Counted from the stretch's first letter, positions 1 to 8,515 are shown. The stretch: DNA of 59,375 nucleotides from Candidatus Cloacimonadota bacterium (GCA_020532185.1 JAJBBH010000126.1:1-59375), one strand, 5' to 3'. The notes: generated by a model from the letters alone, not told the origin. Made by a program: numbers and translations.

Positions 1-3000
1 ACATAACCATCTTTCTCAATAGACAAGTCGTATGTACCAAACCATACTGCAGGGAATTGTGCAACACGTGTATCTATAGTAGTTGTATAAACGCTATCAC
101 TGTCAGTACTTGTCAACGTAACGACAGCACCTGCAGAATTTGTGCCATCAGATGTCATCACTTGTATTGATACATGGCTAAATGGAAGCTTTGTAACTTC
201 GTTAGAAAATGCAATCTCAGACTCTGTTCCATCATCATATATTACTTGTACTGCATATTTATAAACGTCAGGCATAGTTGTTGCCCAACCACTATCATTT
301 ATCTGAGTATCTTCAAACCCTTCAGAAATAACCACCCACTCTTGTTCATCTTCTTCATCTGTACTTAATAATCTCCAAATATTATAAGTTACATCGAGAG
401 CTGTTCCAGGAATAGTCTGCGGTGCGTCCCATGATATTGTTACATGGTCTTGGAAAGCCTCTGCATACACATTAGTTGCAGGATAAATAATTTTATTCAA
501 TAGAATAACCGCATGCTCATAATATGTTGTTTCAATAACAATATTTTCTACTAATACAGGTGTATAACCAACTAATTCAACTTCTATTGAATAAGTACCA
601 AATGGTATATTGGTAAAATATCCTGCATTGTTGGATGCAACAACCTCAAACACATGATCTGGATTTTCATTGTTATTTACTAAAGTTACTGTTGCACCAT
701 CTGACGATGCATCATCGCTTGTTTCGAGTCTAACAATAACAGTACTAAATTCACCTTTTGTAACTGTATTTGAAGATACAAAAGCAGATTGCGTATCATC
801 ATCATAAACGGCAGCAATCATATAAACATACTGACCAGGATCAATCGTAAGCCAATCATTGTCATAGTACTGTGTGCCCGAATATTCTTCTTTCAAAACA
901 GTCCAATTTTCACTATTTTCAATATTCTCTATCAAAGTTCTTACAATTTTGTAATTTGCATCTAATGGATCTCCGTTGTCGTCCATAGGTGCAATCCAAG
1001 TAACCTCAACTGAAGATTCATAATCAATTGCAACCACATTTGTAGGCGGTTCTGGTAATTTTTGTAAGATAATTGTTGGATGCTGGATAGCAGGTACATT
1101 GACTATAACATCTGATTCAATATAGGTTTCATAACCAACTTTTTCAACTGTTATTGTATAAGTACCAAACCAAACCGCTGGAAAGCCCACACCTGCTGCA
1201 ACAGGAGTAACTACATCTGAATATACATAATCTGGGTTATTATTTTGATTTGTTAATGTTACCACTGCACCATCTGCAGAAGCCTGATCAGATGTGCTAA
1301 TACTAATGAATATATAGCATGTTGGGTCTTTGGTCACAACATTTGAATATGCAGGACCAGAAACAACGTTCTCAGAATAATAAGCTTTTACAATATAGAC
1401 ATAGCTGTCGTAATCAGCATTATTCCAAGTATTGTCATCATAATATGTTGTACTAATATTTGTTGCAAGTAATACCCAATCATCTTCATCTGATACTTCA
1501 CCTTCAAGACTACGCCAAATAGTGTATGTGATACCTGGTATTGCACCTCTTGTATTAGATCGTGATAAATATTCAATGCTTGGCGCGTCCCATGTGACAT
1601 TGACATAACTGGGATAAGGTGTAGCTAATACATTAGTTGGAGGATTAACTATTTTTTGTAAGGTTGAAAGTGGATGCTCGTAATTTACAACATTTATTAA
1701 TACTTCTTCATATTCAATACTATGATAACCGTTCTTTTCAATGAAAATACTATATGTGCCAAAAGGTACATCTGTAAAATATCCAGCATGGTTCGATGCT
1801 ATGACTTCATAAACATGATCTGGGTCTTCATCATGATTAGTTAAAGTTACTTTAGCACCATCAGGCGACGCTCCATCATTAGTTGCAAGGCGAACCATCA
1901 CATTGCTAAACTCTCCCTTAGTAACAGTATTTGAAAATGCAGGAGCAGCCTCATCTTCTCCACCGAACATTGCCAACACAGCATATTGATATGTTCCTGG
2001 TTCAACAGAATACCAATCATAGTCATAGTATATATTATCTTCGAACAATTCTTCAAGTAATACCCAGTTGTTCTTATTGTCTATATCGTCTTCATTTAAC
2101 CTATATATTTTAAACTCCATCGTAAGCGGATAACCATTGTCATCATTGGGTGCATCCCATGTAAGTCCTACAGAGTTTGTATAGTCAGTTGCAATTACAT
2201 TTGTAGCAGGTACTGGTATTATATATAAAAATATTTCATCTAATTGAGTATCACCAAAAATAGACACTGATTCTAATAAGAAACTATAATATCCATCTAA
2301 AGTGACACTTATATCATACATACCATCTTCAACATTTTCAAAAATAGCCATACCATCTGATACTATTTCTGTATATATCAACTGGTTGTCATCAAGGCTG
2401 GTTAATGTAGCAACAGCACCGTCAGCCAACCTACCATCGCTCGTTGATACTGGCAAATGCACGTATGTTACACCTTCTTTGTCAACAGGGTTTGATCTTT
2501 TTGGATAAGAAATAATTTCATCAGTATATTTTACATTGACATGATAAAAATACTTACCTTCAGTTAAGCTGTTCCATCCAAAATCTTCATATTCTAAATC
2601 GACGAGATCTTCAGCAAGTAAGTCCCAATTTTCTTCATTTCTCAAATCAGCTTGCTCGCATCGCCAAATAGTGTAAAGGAATGGATCCTCGTTCCAATTT
2701 CTTGTGTTTGCCCACTCAATTACTCCTGGAATTGTCCAAGATACATGAACATACCCGTCGTTCTCAACAGCATCTACACTGGATGGAGGCAATGGATTTC
2801 GTTCAAGCAGAACAGGGTCGAGAACATGCTCAGTTTCTAATATATATTCATATTCAAATCCAGTTGGATAGTAACCAAACTTTTCTACATTTATATGGTA
2901 TGTACCGAAAGGTACATTATAAATAACAGCCTCTCCGTCTTCTATAAATTCAACCGCTTCAAAAGGATTATAAACTCCATAAATATAAACTCTTGTGTCA

Positions 3001-3600
3001 TCGGCACTACGGCCATCATTGGTGTCTGCGTATACAGTTACTTTTGCACTATTTGCAACCATATCTGAAAAGGTAGGTTCTGAGTAGTATGATTCTTGAT
3101 ACTTGGCTTTTACAGCATATACGTATTGACCATAAGGTGCATCAGCCCAAGTGGTATCTGTAGTCACATATTGATTAGTATCTAAATCAATAAGAGTCCA
3201 CTCTGGTTCATCATCTATTAAGTTTACATGAGTTCGCCAAACAGAATATGTAACATACGGAGTATAACCTACAAAATTACTAATTGGTTCTTCCCAAGAT
3301 ATATACATAACATCTGCAGAAATATAAGCATTTACATTTCTTGCAGGATTTGGAAACTCATCGAGTATTATTTGTGGATGAGTATAATGCTCAACGGCAA
3401 TTACTACATTTTCAGCGATATGAGTAATAAAGCCTTCTTTTTCAACTATAATAGTATATGTCCCATATGGTGCATCATAAAAATATACGTAATTATAATT
3501 TTCACTAATGAATTTATATTCATAGTAGTCTGTGTCAGTATTTTCCAAAGTAACTTTCGCACCTGCAATAGACTGATTGTTTGAAGAAGAAACATATACA
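1..3600 (-). repeat. Seven tandem ~570-bp coding repeats inside the surface protein
   Basis: The FGTY-like turn of the carboxypeptidase-regulatory-like domain recurs near 3460, 2905, 2320, 1760, 1168, 600 and 40, a spacing of about 555-590 bp. Copies 4 and 6 resemble each other most (both have KGEFS, PDHV and ASNxAGYFT), and copies 5 and 7 resemble each other most (both have FPAVWFGTY). The youngest duplication therefore looks like a two-unit block of about 1.15 kb. Confidence 0.85.
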
Positions 3601-3773
3601 GTCAAAGAATATGCAGTATCAGCTCTTGTAGTATAATTTTTAATAGCATGATTAGTCAATTGATTGTTATTTGACTCAATTTTTGCTGTTTGGCTCCAAA
3701 GTATAGTTGAGCATAACAGTGTTATGGCTAATAAAATAAGCCTTGCTTTTTTTGAATTAATAAGAAAATTCAT
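1..3773 (-). CDS. Large modular secreted/surface protein (FN3 + carboxypeptidase-regulatory-like repeats), 3' end outside window
   Basis: An uninterrupted frame of about 1257 codons runs from the ATG at 3773 off the left edge. The start follows AGGAGG with a 6-nt gap; another in-frame ATG at 3779 is too close to that site. Residues 1-28 form a signal peptide ending LLCSTILWSQ. The rest is seven copies of a unit of about 190 residues. Each unit pairs a fibronectin-III-like domain (NVxAxxxxxxVxVTWDAP, then YxIWR, then SNxVTK) with a carboxypeptidase-regulatory-like beta-sandwich (GAxVTLTN, then FGTYxIxVEKxGY). Such proteins are exported to the cell surface in Bacteroidetes/Cloacimonadota-type bacteria; binding targets cannot be read from the sequence. 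A C-terminal sorting domain would be expected outside the window. No enzyme domain is visible in this part. Confidence 0.9.
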   Translation of the reverse strand, partial: MNFLINSKKARLILLAITLLCSTILWSQTAKIESNNNQLTNHAIKNYTTRADTAYSLTVYVSSSNNQSIAGAKVTLENTDTDYYEYKFISENYNYVYFYDAPYGTYTIIVEKEGFITHIAENVVIAVEHYTHPQIILDEFPNPARNVNAYISADVMYISWEEPISNFVGYTPYVTYSVWRTHVNLIDDEPEWTLIDLDTNQYVTTDTTWADAPYGQYVYAVKAKYQESYYSEPTFSDMVANSAKVTVYADTNDGRSADDTRVYIYGVYNPFEAVEFIEDGEAVIYNVPFGTYHINVEKFGYYPTGFEYEYILETEHVLDPVLLERNPLPPSSVDAVENDGYVHVSWTIPGVIEWANTRNWNEDPFLYTIWRCEQADLRNEENWDLLAEDLVDLEYEDFGWNSLTEGKYFYHVNVKYTDEIISYPKRSNPVDKEGVTYVHLPVSTSDGRLADGAVATLTSLDDNQLIYTEIVSDGMAIFENVEDGMYDISVTLDGYYSFLLESVSIFGDTQLDEIFLYIIPVPATNVIATDYTNSVGLTWDAPNDDNGYPLTMEFKIYRLNEDDIDNKNNWVLLEELFEDNIYYDYDWYSVEPGTYQYAVLAMFGGEDEAAPAFSNTVTKGEFSNVMVRLATNDGASPDGAKVTLTNHDEDPDHVYEVIASNHAGYFTDVPFGTYSIFIEKNGYHSIEYEEVLINVVNYEHPLSTLQKIVNPPTNVLATPYPSYVNVTWDAPSIEYLSRSNTRGAIPGITYTIWRSLEGEVSDEDDWVLLATNISTTYYDDNTWNNADYDSYVYIVKAYYSENVVSGPAYSNVVTKDPTCYIFISISTSDQASADGAVVTLTNQNNNPDYVYSDVVTPVAAGVGFPAVWFGTYTITVEKVGYETYIESDVIVNVPAIQHPTIILQKLPEPPTNVVAIDYESSVEVTWIAPMDDNGDPLDANYKIVRTLIENIENSENWTVLKEEYSGTQYYDNDWLTIDPGQYVYMIAAVYDDDTQSAFVSSNTVTKGEFSTVIVRLETSDDASSDGATVTLVNNNENPDHVFEVVASNNAGYFTNIPFGTYSIEVELVGYTPVLVENIVIETTYYEHAVILLNKIIYPATNVYAEAFQDHVTISWDAPQTIPGTALDVTYNIWRLLSTDEEDEQEWVVISEGFEDTQINDSGWATTMPDVYKYAVQVIYDDGTESEIAFSNEVTKLPFSHVSIQVMTSDGTNSAGAVVTLTSTDSDSVYTTTIDTRVAQFPAVWFGTYDLSIEKDGY

Positions 3774-3798
3774 TTCCATCCTCCTATAATTATCATTT

Positions 3799-3827
3799 CA
3801 TATAACAATACTATGTTTATTTGTCAA
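3799..3827 (-). promoter_or_regulatory. Candidate promoter of the surface-protein gene
   Basis: On the minus strand TTGACA (3827-3822) is followed after 17 bp by TATATG (3804-3799). It lies 26 bp upstream of the start codon at 3773. Confidence 0.5.
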
Positions 3828-3927
3828 GGTATTTTTACTCATATTTTTGTTTTTCTGATCAGATCCAAAATGATTTGTTAAAATACACTCTTTTAACTTC
3901 TCTGAAAGTCCAAAAATAGCCATTATA

Positions 3928-4024
3928 ATTCCCTTTGCACTCCTCCTACATTCCTACTACATTCCTACTACTTCTCCAAGATAGCAGGGGGATGGTAACG
4001 GGATGGTAACGGGATGCAAAGAAA
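3928..4024. repeat. Dispersed 11-bp-phased intergenic element, copy A
   Basis: The core TTCTCCAAGATAGCAGG lies at 3972-3988. Four 11-bp pyrimidine-rich units abut it on the left: ATTCCCTTTGC (3928), ACTCCTCCTAC (3939), ATTCCTACTAC (3950) and ATTCCTACTAC (3961). On the right, after three G, come ATGGTAACGGG (3992), ATGGTAACGGG (4003) and ATGCAAAGAAA (4014). The ends pair as CTTTGCA (3933-3939) with TGCAAAG (4015-4021). Copies B and C lie near 18005 and 59208. The 3780-4288 gap otherwise holds two divergent promoters and no gene. Confidence 0.85.
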
Positions 4025-4207
4025 GTGCTATTGAGTTAATTGTCTGTAATAAAGGGAATAATAGTCAATATTTAATTGAGAAAAAGATTCAGTTTAAATA
4101 GCTAATGCAAATCTTGTTACAAAAATAATTATAATAAAAAATTATCCACATTTATGCTGATTAAATCAAGCTTATCTAAAATATCTTTAAGAATATCAAA
4201 ATAATTC

Positions 4208-4258
4208 TTGACAAAAAAGCCACGTAGTGTTTTAGTGTTATAGTTATATACTTCACTA
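4208..4258 (+). promoter_or_regulatory. Candidate promoter and GntR operator for the regulator/ABC operon
   Basis: TTGACA at 4208-4213 is followed after 17 bp by TTTAGT (4231-4236). An inverted repeat TAGTG(4233-4237)-N16-CACTA(4254-4258) overlaps the -10 and start-site region, where a YtrA-type repressor would bind to control its own operon. The operator assignment is inferred from position and symmetry only. Confidence 0.4.
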
Positions 4259-4288
4259 TCGTTCTAATACATTAAAAAAGGAGGATAA

Positions 4289-4666
4289 ATGAATGTCTTT
4301 AATAACGATACGCCAATCTACTTGCAAGTAAAAGAACATATTGAAACTGCAATTTTAAACAATGATCTTGCAGAAAATGAATCTTTGCCATCATTAAGGC
4401 AGCTTGCAAAAGACTTTGTCTTAAACCCAATCACAATCTCAAATGCGATCAACCTTTTAGAAGACGAAGGCATTCTTTTTAAAAAAAGAGGAATAGGAGT
4501 CTTTGTGGAAAAGAATGCTAAAAGTAAAATAATTTCAAAACAAAGAAATGAATTTCTATTAAAAACCTTATCACAAACAATAGAAAAGGCAAAATTATTA
4601 GAAATAAATGAAGAGGTATTAATAAACCAAGTAAAAAAAATATATGGAGGGGGAAATGACAAATAA
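4289..4666 (+). CDS. GntR-family transcriptional regulator, YtrA-like
   Basis: This 125-residue protein is a short YtrA-type regulator. A winged helix-turn-helix fills residues 10-72 (IYLQVKEHIETAIL, then LPSLRQLAKDF, then ISNAINLLEDEGIL and the wing GIGVFV), and a brief helical tail follows instead of a large effector domain. Proteins of this size usually repress an ABC transporter encoded with them. The start follows AGGAGG at proper spacing. The gene overlaps the ATPase gene by 11 bp, so the two are probably translationally coupled. The inducer cannot be told from sequence. Confidence 0.92.
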   Translation: MNVFNNDTPIYLQVKEHIETAILNNDLAENESLPSLRQLAKDFVLNPITISNAINLLEDEGILFKKRGIGVFVEKNAKSKIISKQRNEFLLKTLSQTIEKAKLLEINEEVLINQVKKIYGGGNDK

Positions 4667-5549
4667 CACATTATTTCAAGACGGATATCATGAAATTGCA
4701 CCTGCAATCGTTGTAAATAAGCTCACTAAGTGTTACAAAAAATTTAAAGCTCTTGATGATTTAAGTATTTCTTTGCCAAAGGGTAAAATAATTGGATTAT
4801 TGGGGAAAAATGGGGCTGGTAAATCAACACTTATGAGATGTATGCTCGGCATGTTGAAATATCAAGGCGAAATAGCAATTGAAGATGAAATAGTTAGTCA
4901 TAGAGATAGTTCAGTATTTGAAAATGTCGCTTTTATACCAGATGTAAGTGGTTTGGATGACAGACTCACAGTAAAGCAAACTATCGATTATGTCTCTCAA
5001 ATTAATCCAAAGTGGAATGAAACAACAGCCAATAAACTAATGCAAATTAGTTCACTGCCACTAAACAAAAAAGTTGGGCATCTCTCAAAAGGCATGAAAA
5101 CAAAGCTTTATCTTTTGGTTACTCTTTCTCTTGATGTAGATATTCTGTTGCTTGATGAACCAACATTGGGGCTTGATATAGCTTTCCGAAAAGAGTTTTT
5201 CAATACAATATTAGGTGAATTCTTTAATGAAGATAAGACAATCCTGATATCGACCCATCAAGTCGAAGAAATAGAACCTCTTTTACAAGAGATTATATTT
5301 ATTGATCAAGGTAAAATTATTTTGCATGCAGATGTTGAAGAGTTAAAAAATAGTTTTAATGTAGTTAGTGTTGCAAATGATTTAAAAGAAGAATTACTAT
5401 CTCATAAACCCAAACTTGTTACCAAATCATTAGGACAAATAAGTGGAATCTTGCCAGCAGATATTTTGATAGATAATGCACATTATAGTAGGCCACAGCT
5501 TGCAGACTTATTTTTAGCACATGTAGGAGGTTATAATGAAACAATTTAA
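4656..5549 (+). CDS. ABC transporter ATP-binding protein (YtrB/CcmA type)
   Basis: The protein has 297 residues from the ATG at 4656; an upstream ATG at 4644 lies within the ribosome binding site and is unlikely to be used. It carries Walker A (GLLGKNGAGKST), the signature LSKGM, Walker B (ILLLDEPTLGLD) and a switch histidine (ISTHQ), so it should hydrolyse ATP. The C-terminal third, about residues 215-297, is the usual accessory region of exporter ATPases. It overlaps the regulator upstream and the permease downstream (14 bp), giving a regulator-ATPase-permease unit. The substrate is unknown; YtrA-type operons often respond to cell-wall-active compounds. Confidence 0.93.
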   Translation: MTNNTLFQDGYHEIAPAIVVNKLTKCYKKFKALDDLSISLPKGKIIGLLGKNGAGKSTLMRCMLGMLKYQGEIAIEDEIVSHRDSSVFENVAFIPDVSGLDDRLTVKQTIDYVSQINPKWNETTANKLMQISSLPLNKKVGHLSKGMKTKLYLLVTLSLDVDILLLDEPTLGLDIAFRKEFFNTILGEFFNEDKTILISTHQVEEIEPLLQEIIFIDQGKIILHADVEELKNSFNVVSVANDLKEELLSHKPKLVTKSLGQISGILPADILIDNAHYSRPQLADLFLAHVGGYNETI

Positions 5550-6408
5550 AGGATTAATACAGAAAGAATGGAATACCTATAAAAAGGTTTTCATGGTACC
5601 AATCTGGCTTGCTATTGGTTTTTACGCACTCAACATCTTACTCTCACTTTATAGCCTTACAAGGCATAACTTTGTATTCACTGTACCAATAGACATTAAC
5701 CCAGATCACTTGAATCTGGGCACATATTTTATTGCCCAGATAGCAGCTATTTTACCATATGGACTAATGATTATTTTTATAATAAAGATTGTCAGTGATA
5801 TGATGAATGATGATTTCAAAAACAAGTGTGCAATTTTTCATTTAGCACAACCAGTCAGCATTTTTAAAGTAATAATAGCAAAAATTTCACTTGTATTGTT
5901 TGCAGGTTATACAATACCATTAGTCATTGCATTAGTTAATCAAGTTATTTTCTCATCTATTTTTCGATATTATGCCGATTTTCAAGTATCATATTCATAC
6001 ATTGCTTTTATTCAGACATCTTTAATTGTTATTATTCCAATTGTATTTTTATCATCATTATTTTTGATGCTTGAGACAATATTTCAAAAGAAAAGCTATA
6101 TGTATGTAGTTGGTGCATTTGTGATCGAGACCCTGATAAATATTGCTAATCGTGTTTGGAGTCTTAAAGTTCCATCGTTGATCAATAATATTATTTATCT
6201 ATCAATTGGAAAAACAATGACAAACCCATTTGATTCACAAAAATATCTGTTTCAAAAGGTAAGCAATGGAGCATACTCAATTCTGACGCAATCAATTCAA
6301 GAGATTTGGATTAACCTTTTTGATATACTGAATCTATGGAGACTTGTATTGAGTGTGCTATTTATCGTAATTGCTTATTACTTTTATAAATCGAGAGAAA
6401 TAGCATAG
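5536..6408 (+). CDS. ABC transporter permease (ABC-2 type)
   Basis: This is a 290-residue integral membrane protein with about six hydrophobic segments, the first near residues 22-42 and the last at 267-285. It starts with an amphipathic stretch (FKGLIQKEWNTYKK) typical of ABC-2 permeases. The start follows GGAGG. It is the membrane partner of the ATPase whose gene it overlaps by 14 bp. An intrinsic terminator follows within 10 bp, which closes the operon. The sequence is too divergent to name a substrate. Confidence 0.88.
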   Translation: MKQFKGLIQKEWNTYKKVFMVPIWLAIGFYALNILLSLYSLTRHNFVFTVPIDINPDHLNLGTYFIAQIAAILPYGLMIIFIIKIVSDMMNDDFKNKCAIFHLAQPVSIFKVIIAKISLVLFAGYTIPLVIALVNQVIFSSIFRYYADFQVSYSYIAFIQTSLIVIIPIVFLSSLFLMLETIFQKKSYMYVVGAFVIETLINIANRVWSLKVPSLINNIIYLSIGKTMTNPFDSQKYLFQKVSNGAYSILTQSIQEIWINLFDILNLWRLVLSVLFIVIAYYFYKSREIA

Positions 6409-6415
6409 AATTATA

Positions 6416-6443
6416 AAAGGTGCGATTAATCGCACCTTTTTTT
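6416..6443 (+). terminator. Intrinsic terminator of the GntR/ABC operon
   Basis: A perfect 24-nt palindrome (6416-6439, arms AAAGGTGCGATT and its complement) runs into a seven-T tract ending at 6443. Confidence 0.9.
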
Positions 6444-6491
6444 AGAATTGTTAATATGAAGATTTATCAAATATTATTCTTGGCAAAAAAA

Positions 6492-6566
6492 TGGAGCGGG
6501 AAACGGGGGTCGAACCCGCGACATCTACCTTGGCAAGGTAGCGCTCTACCACTGAGCTATTCCCGC
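6492..6566 (-). tRNA. tRNA-Gly(GCC), distal copy
   Basis: A full cloverleaf of 75 nt with encoded CCA (6494-6492). The acceptor arm GCGGGAA pairs with TTCCCGC, the D arm is AGCTCAGTGGTAGAGC, the anticodon loop reads TTGCCAA and the T arm contains GGTTCGACC. It is identical to the copy at 6806-6880. It is last in a minus-strand cluster that also holds Cys and Leu. Confidence 0.97.
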
Positions 6567-6587
6567 AGCCTACTGACTGAAAATTGT

Positions 6588-6613
6588 AAACGCCGAGCCA
6601 GCTCGGCGTTTTT
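6588..6613. terminator. Strong GC hairpin between tRNA genes
   Basis: AAACGCCGAGC (6588-6598), a CA loop and GCTCGGCGTTT (6601-6611) form an 11-bp stem. The T run is better on the plus strand than on the minus strand, although the tRNA genes on both sides are on the minus strand. It may act as a processing signal or a weak terminator; the role is unclear. Confidence 0.5.
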
Positions 6614-6617
6614 AATA

Positions 6618-6704
6618 TGGTACCAGAGACCGGACTTGAACCGGTACAGGATTAATCCCGAGGGATTTTAAGTCCCTTGTGTCTACCTATTCCACCACTC
6701 CGGC
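6618..6704 (-). tRNA. tRNA-Leu(UAA)
   Basis: An 87-nt class II tRNA with encoded CCA (6620-6618) and a long variable arm. The anticodon stem-loop GGGACTTAAAATCCC gives anticodon TAA. The acceptor GCCGGAG faces CTCTGGT with imperfect pairing, as is usual for Leu tRNAs. It lies between the Cys and distal Gly tRNA genes. Confidence 0.93.
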
Positions 6705-6724
6705 AAACTAATCGTCATTAATGT

Positions 6725-6798
6725 TGGAGGCGACACCCGGATTTGAACCGGGGATGAGGATTTTGCAGACCCTTGCCTTACCACTTGGCGATGTCGCC
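6725..6798 (-). tRNA. tRNA-Cys(GCA)
   Basis: A 74-nt tRNA with encoded CCA. The acceptor GGCGACA pairs with TGTCGCC, and the anticodon loop CTGCAAA gives GCA. It is second in the Gly-Cys-Leu-Gly cluster. Confidence 0.95.
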
Positions 6799-6805
6799 CA
6801 AAATA

Positions 6806-6880
6806 TGGAGCGGGAAACGGGGGTCGAACCCGCGACATCTACCTTGGCAAGGTAGCGCTCTACCACTGAGCTATTCCCGC
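6806..6880 (-). tRNA. tRNA-Gly(GCC), promoter-proximal copy
   Basis: 75 nt, identical to the copy at 6492-6566, with encoded CCA (6808-6806). It is first in the cluster, with a promoter-like sequence just upstream. Confidence 0.97.
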
Positions 6881-6914
6881 AACAACGTCACATCTATCTT
6901 TCCAATCTTTAACC

Positions 6915-6942
6915 TTTTTAAAAGAGTGAGTTTTCTTGTCAA
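6915..6942 (-). promoter_or_regulatory. Candidate promoter of the tRNA cluster
   Basis: On the minus strand TTGACA (6942-6937) is followed after 16 bp by TAAAAA (6920-6915), about 35 bp upstream of the first mature tRNA base at 6880. Confidence 0.5.
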
Positions 6943-7086
6943 TATATTTTTTATACTTTTTGATAAATGCTTTTATATAGTGTTATATTAACGTTATTTC
7001 CGCATTATTTATTATTATTTTAAAAGAGCTATCAAATACTCTGTTTTTGCTATTACTGCAATTAACAAAAGCTTTTCTTGTTATAT

Positions 7087-7641
7087 TTAAGCATTAAAAT
7101 CATTTTCATTAAAGACTTCAGCAGAAAACCTGTAAAGTTTTGCTTCTTGACTATTCCATGAGCCTTTTGGCAAACCTGCTTTATTGCACAGTTGCTCCAA
7201 GAAAGTATCGACATTCCATCCATACTCCGTTGCTACTTGAGGCAATAAGACTCCGCTTCCATAAGGGTGTTCGAGCAATAAACCATCTCTGCCAATATGT
7301 ATTTCAGACTTCTCCTTTATAAGAATCATTTCTGACAAAACTGATATTTCTATATTGATGCTATCAAGCTCATTTAATGTTACAGGCTCAAATCTTGGAT
7401 CTCTAAAAGCTGCTGCAATAGCCATTTCTAAAACAGTCTCTTTTAAAGACTTATAAGCAACAATATAACCAATACAGCCGCGTAGATGACCTTTCTTATT
7501 AAGTGTCACAAAAGCACCACGTTTTTCATTGTATATAGGCTCATTAAAATCGTTAAGATCGGGACTTACCCCTTGAAATCTACCTTCAATAGTGTTTCTT
7601 GCCAATTTCAATAATTCTTTTTTAATCTCATCATTTAACAT
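7087..7641 (-). CDS. AMMECR1-domain protein (AmmeMemoRadiSam system protein A)
   Basis: This 184-residue protein matches the AMMECR1 family in length. The hallmark LRGCIG sits at residues 53-58 after FVTLNKKGH, and the family C-terminus (LLPQVATEYGWNVDTFLEQLCNKAGLP) is present. The biochemical role of the family is unsettled. In many prokaryotes it is paired with a MEMO-like protein and a radical SAM enzyme; here the MEMO partner lies 2 bp upstream, but the radical SAM member is not in the window. It is the last gene of a minus-strand run starting at 14726. Confidence 0.93.
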   Translation of the reverse strand: MLNDEIKKELLKLARNTIEGRFQGVSPDLNDFNEPIYNEKRGAFVTLNKKGHLRGCIGYIVAYKSLKETVLEMAIAAAFRDPRFEPVTLNELDSINIEISVLSEMILIKEKSEIHIGRDGLLLEHPYGSGVLLPQVATEYGWNVDTFLEQLCNKAGLPKGSWNSQEAKLYRFSAEVFNENDFNA

Positions 7642-7643
7642 AA

Positions 7644-8462
7644 TTACTCCCTGTCAAAAGCTAAAGATGCATAGCCAACTACTTGGCTATTGTCGTTGCT
7701 AACCATGCCAGAATGCGAATATTTTAATAATTTACACATGTTATAGCCTAATCGTTTTGATAATTCCATCATAGTTATAATTCCTCCTAATCCACAAGCC
7801 TCTATTTTTGCATTTTTATTACTTTCGAAAAACAATTCTGTATCAAGCTGGCAGATCAATTCAGCTGCTTTCATATCCATTTTTTCGGCAATTTCTGCAT
7901 CGTAATAATGAGAAAAATCAGAACTTATAACAATTAAATTATGATCATCATCACTTACATATGGTTCTAAAATATCAGCCAAATACAATGCGTTGTCATG
8001 TGTTTGATGATTAAACATAATTGGTATTATTTTTGCATCTGGGAAAAGTTTATATAAAAATGGAAGCTGCACTTCTAATGAATGTTCTTGTCTATCAAAA
8101 AAACTATTAAAGAAGAATCTTTTATCATCGCTCAATTTTTTAGCAATATCTTGATCAACAGATAAGTTTCCAAGAGGTGTTTTTAAAAGCCTATACAACA
8201 ATACACTAAAAGGTGTCTGCCCTCCTCTATGACTTGGTGCGATTAAGAATACTCGTTTTACTTTCTTCTGTTGAACATATTTATATGCGTAAGCAGCTGT
8301 TGCTCCTGAGTAAACATAACCTGCATGAGGAACAATCACACCTAAAGTATTCGACTCTCTGTCATAAGGTTCAACTTTTGACAAATAAATATCAATCAGT
8401 CTGTTTAGTTCATTCTCTTTTTCAGGATAAAAAGAACCAGCATAATTTGTTAATCTTATCAT
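7644..8462 (-). CDS. MEMO-family protein (AmmeMemoRadiSam system protein B)
   Basis: 272 residues, the usual length for MEMO/DUF52 proteins, which have a class III extradiol-dioxygenase fold. Metal-site motifs are present: PHAGYVYSG near residue 47, APSHRG near 78 and SSDFSHYY near 183. The C-terminal family signature SHSGMVSNDNSQVVGYAS is also intact. It is followed after 2 bp by the AMMECR1-like gene. The substrate is unknown and a redox or metal role is only suggested by the fold. Confidence 0.93.
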   Translation of the reverse strand: MIRLTNYAGSFYPEKENELNRLIDIYLSKVEPYDRESNTLGVIVPHAGYVYSGATAAYAYKYVQQKKVKRVFLIAPSHRGGQTPFSVLLYRLLKTPLGNLSVDQDIAKKLSDDKRFFFNSFFDRQEHSLEVQLPFLYKLFPDAKIIPIMFNHQTHDNALYLADILEPYVSDDDHNLIVISSDFSHYYDAEIAEKMDMKAAELICQLDTELFFESNKNAKIEACGLGGIITMMELSKRLGYNMCKLLKYSHSGMVSNDNSQVVGYASLAFDRE

Positions 8463-8515
8463 TTTTCACCTCCAAGCAATATAATATAGGCTTTCATTAT
8501 ATTAGTCAAGAAATA

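Noticed and set aside
1388-3584. Several open frames of 60-120 codons on the plus strand and in a second minus frame across 174-3584
   Set aside because: They are shadows of the continuous minus-strand reading frame of the modular surface protein, which has a signal peptide and repeated domains.
3928-4024. CRISPR array
   Set aside because: Units are 11 bp, directly adjacent, and have no unique spacers; there are no cas genes.
4318-4707. Minus-strand frame of 129 codons opposite the GntR gene
   Set aside because: It overlaps a clear regulator gene on the other strand and has no ribosome site or domain.
6420-6991. Two plus-strand frames across the tRNA cluster with a shared peptide
   Set aside because: The shared sequence is only the two identical tRNA-Gly genes translated on the wrong strand.
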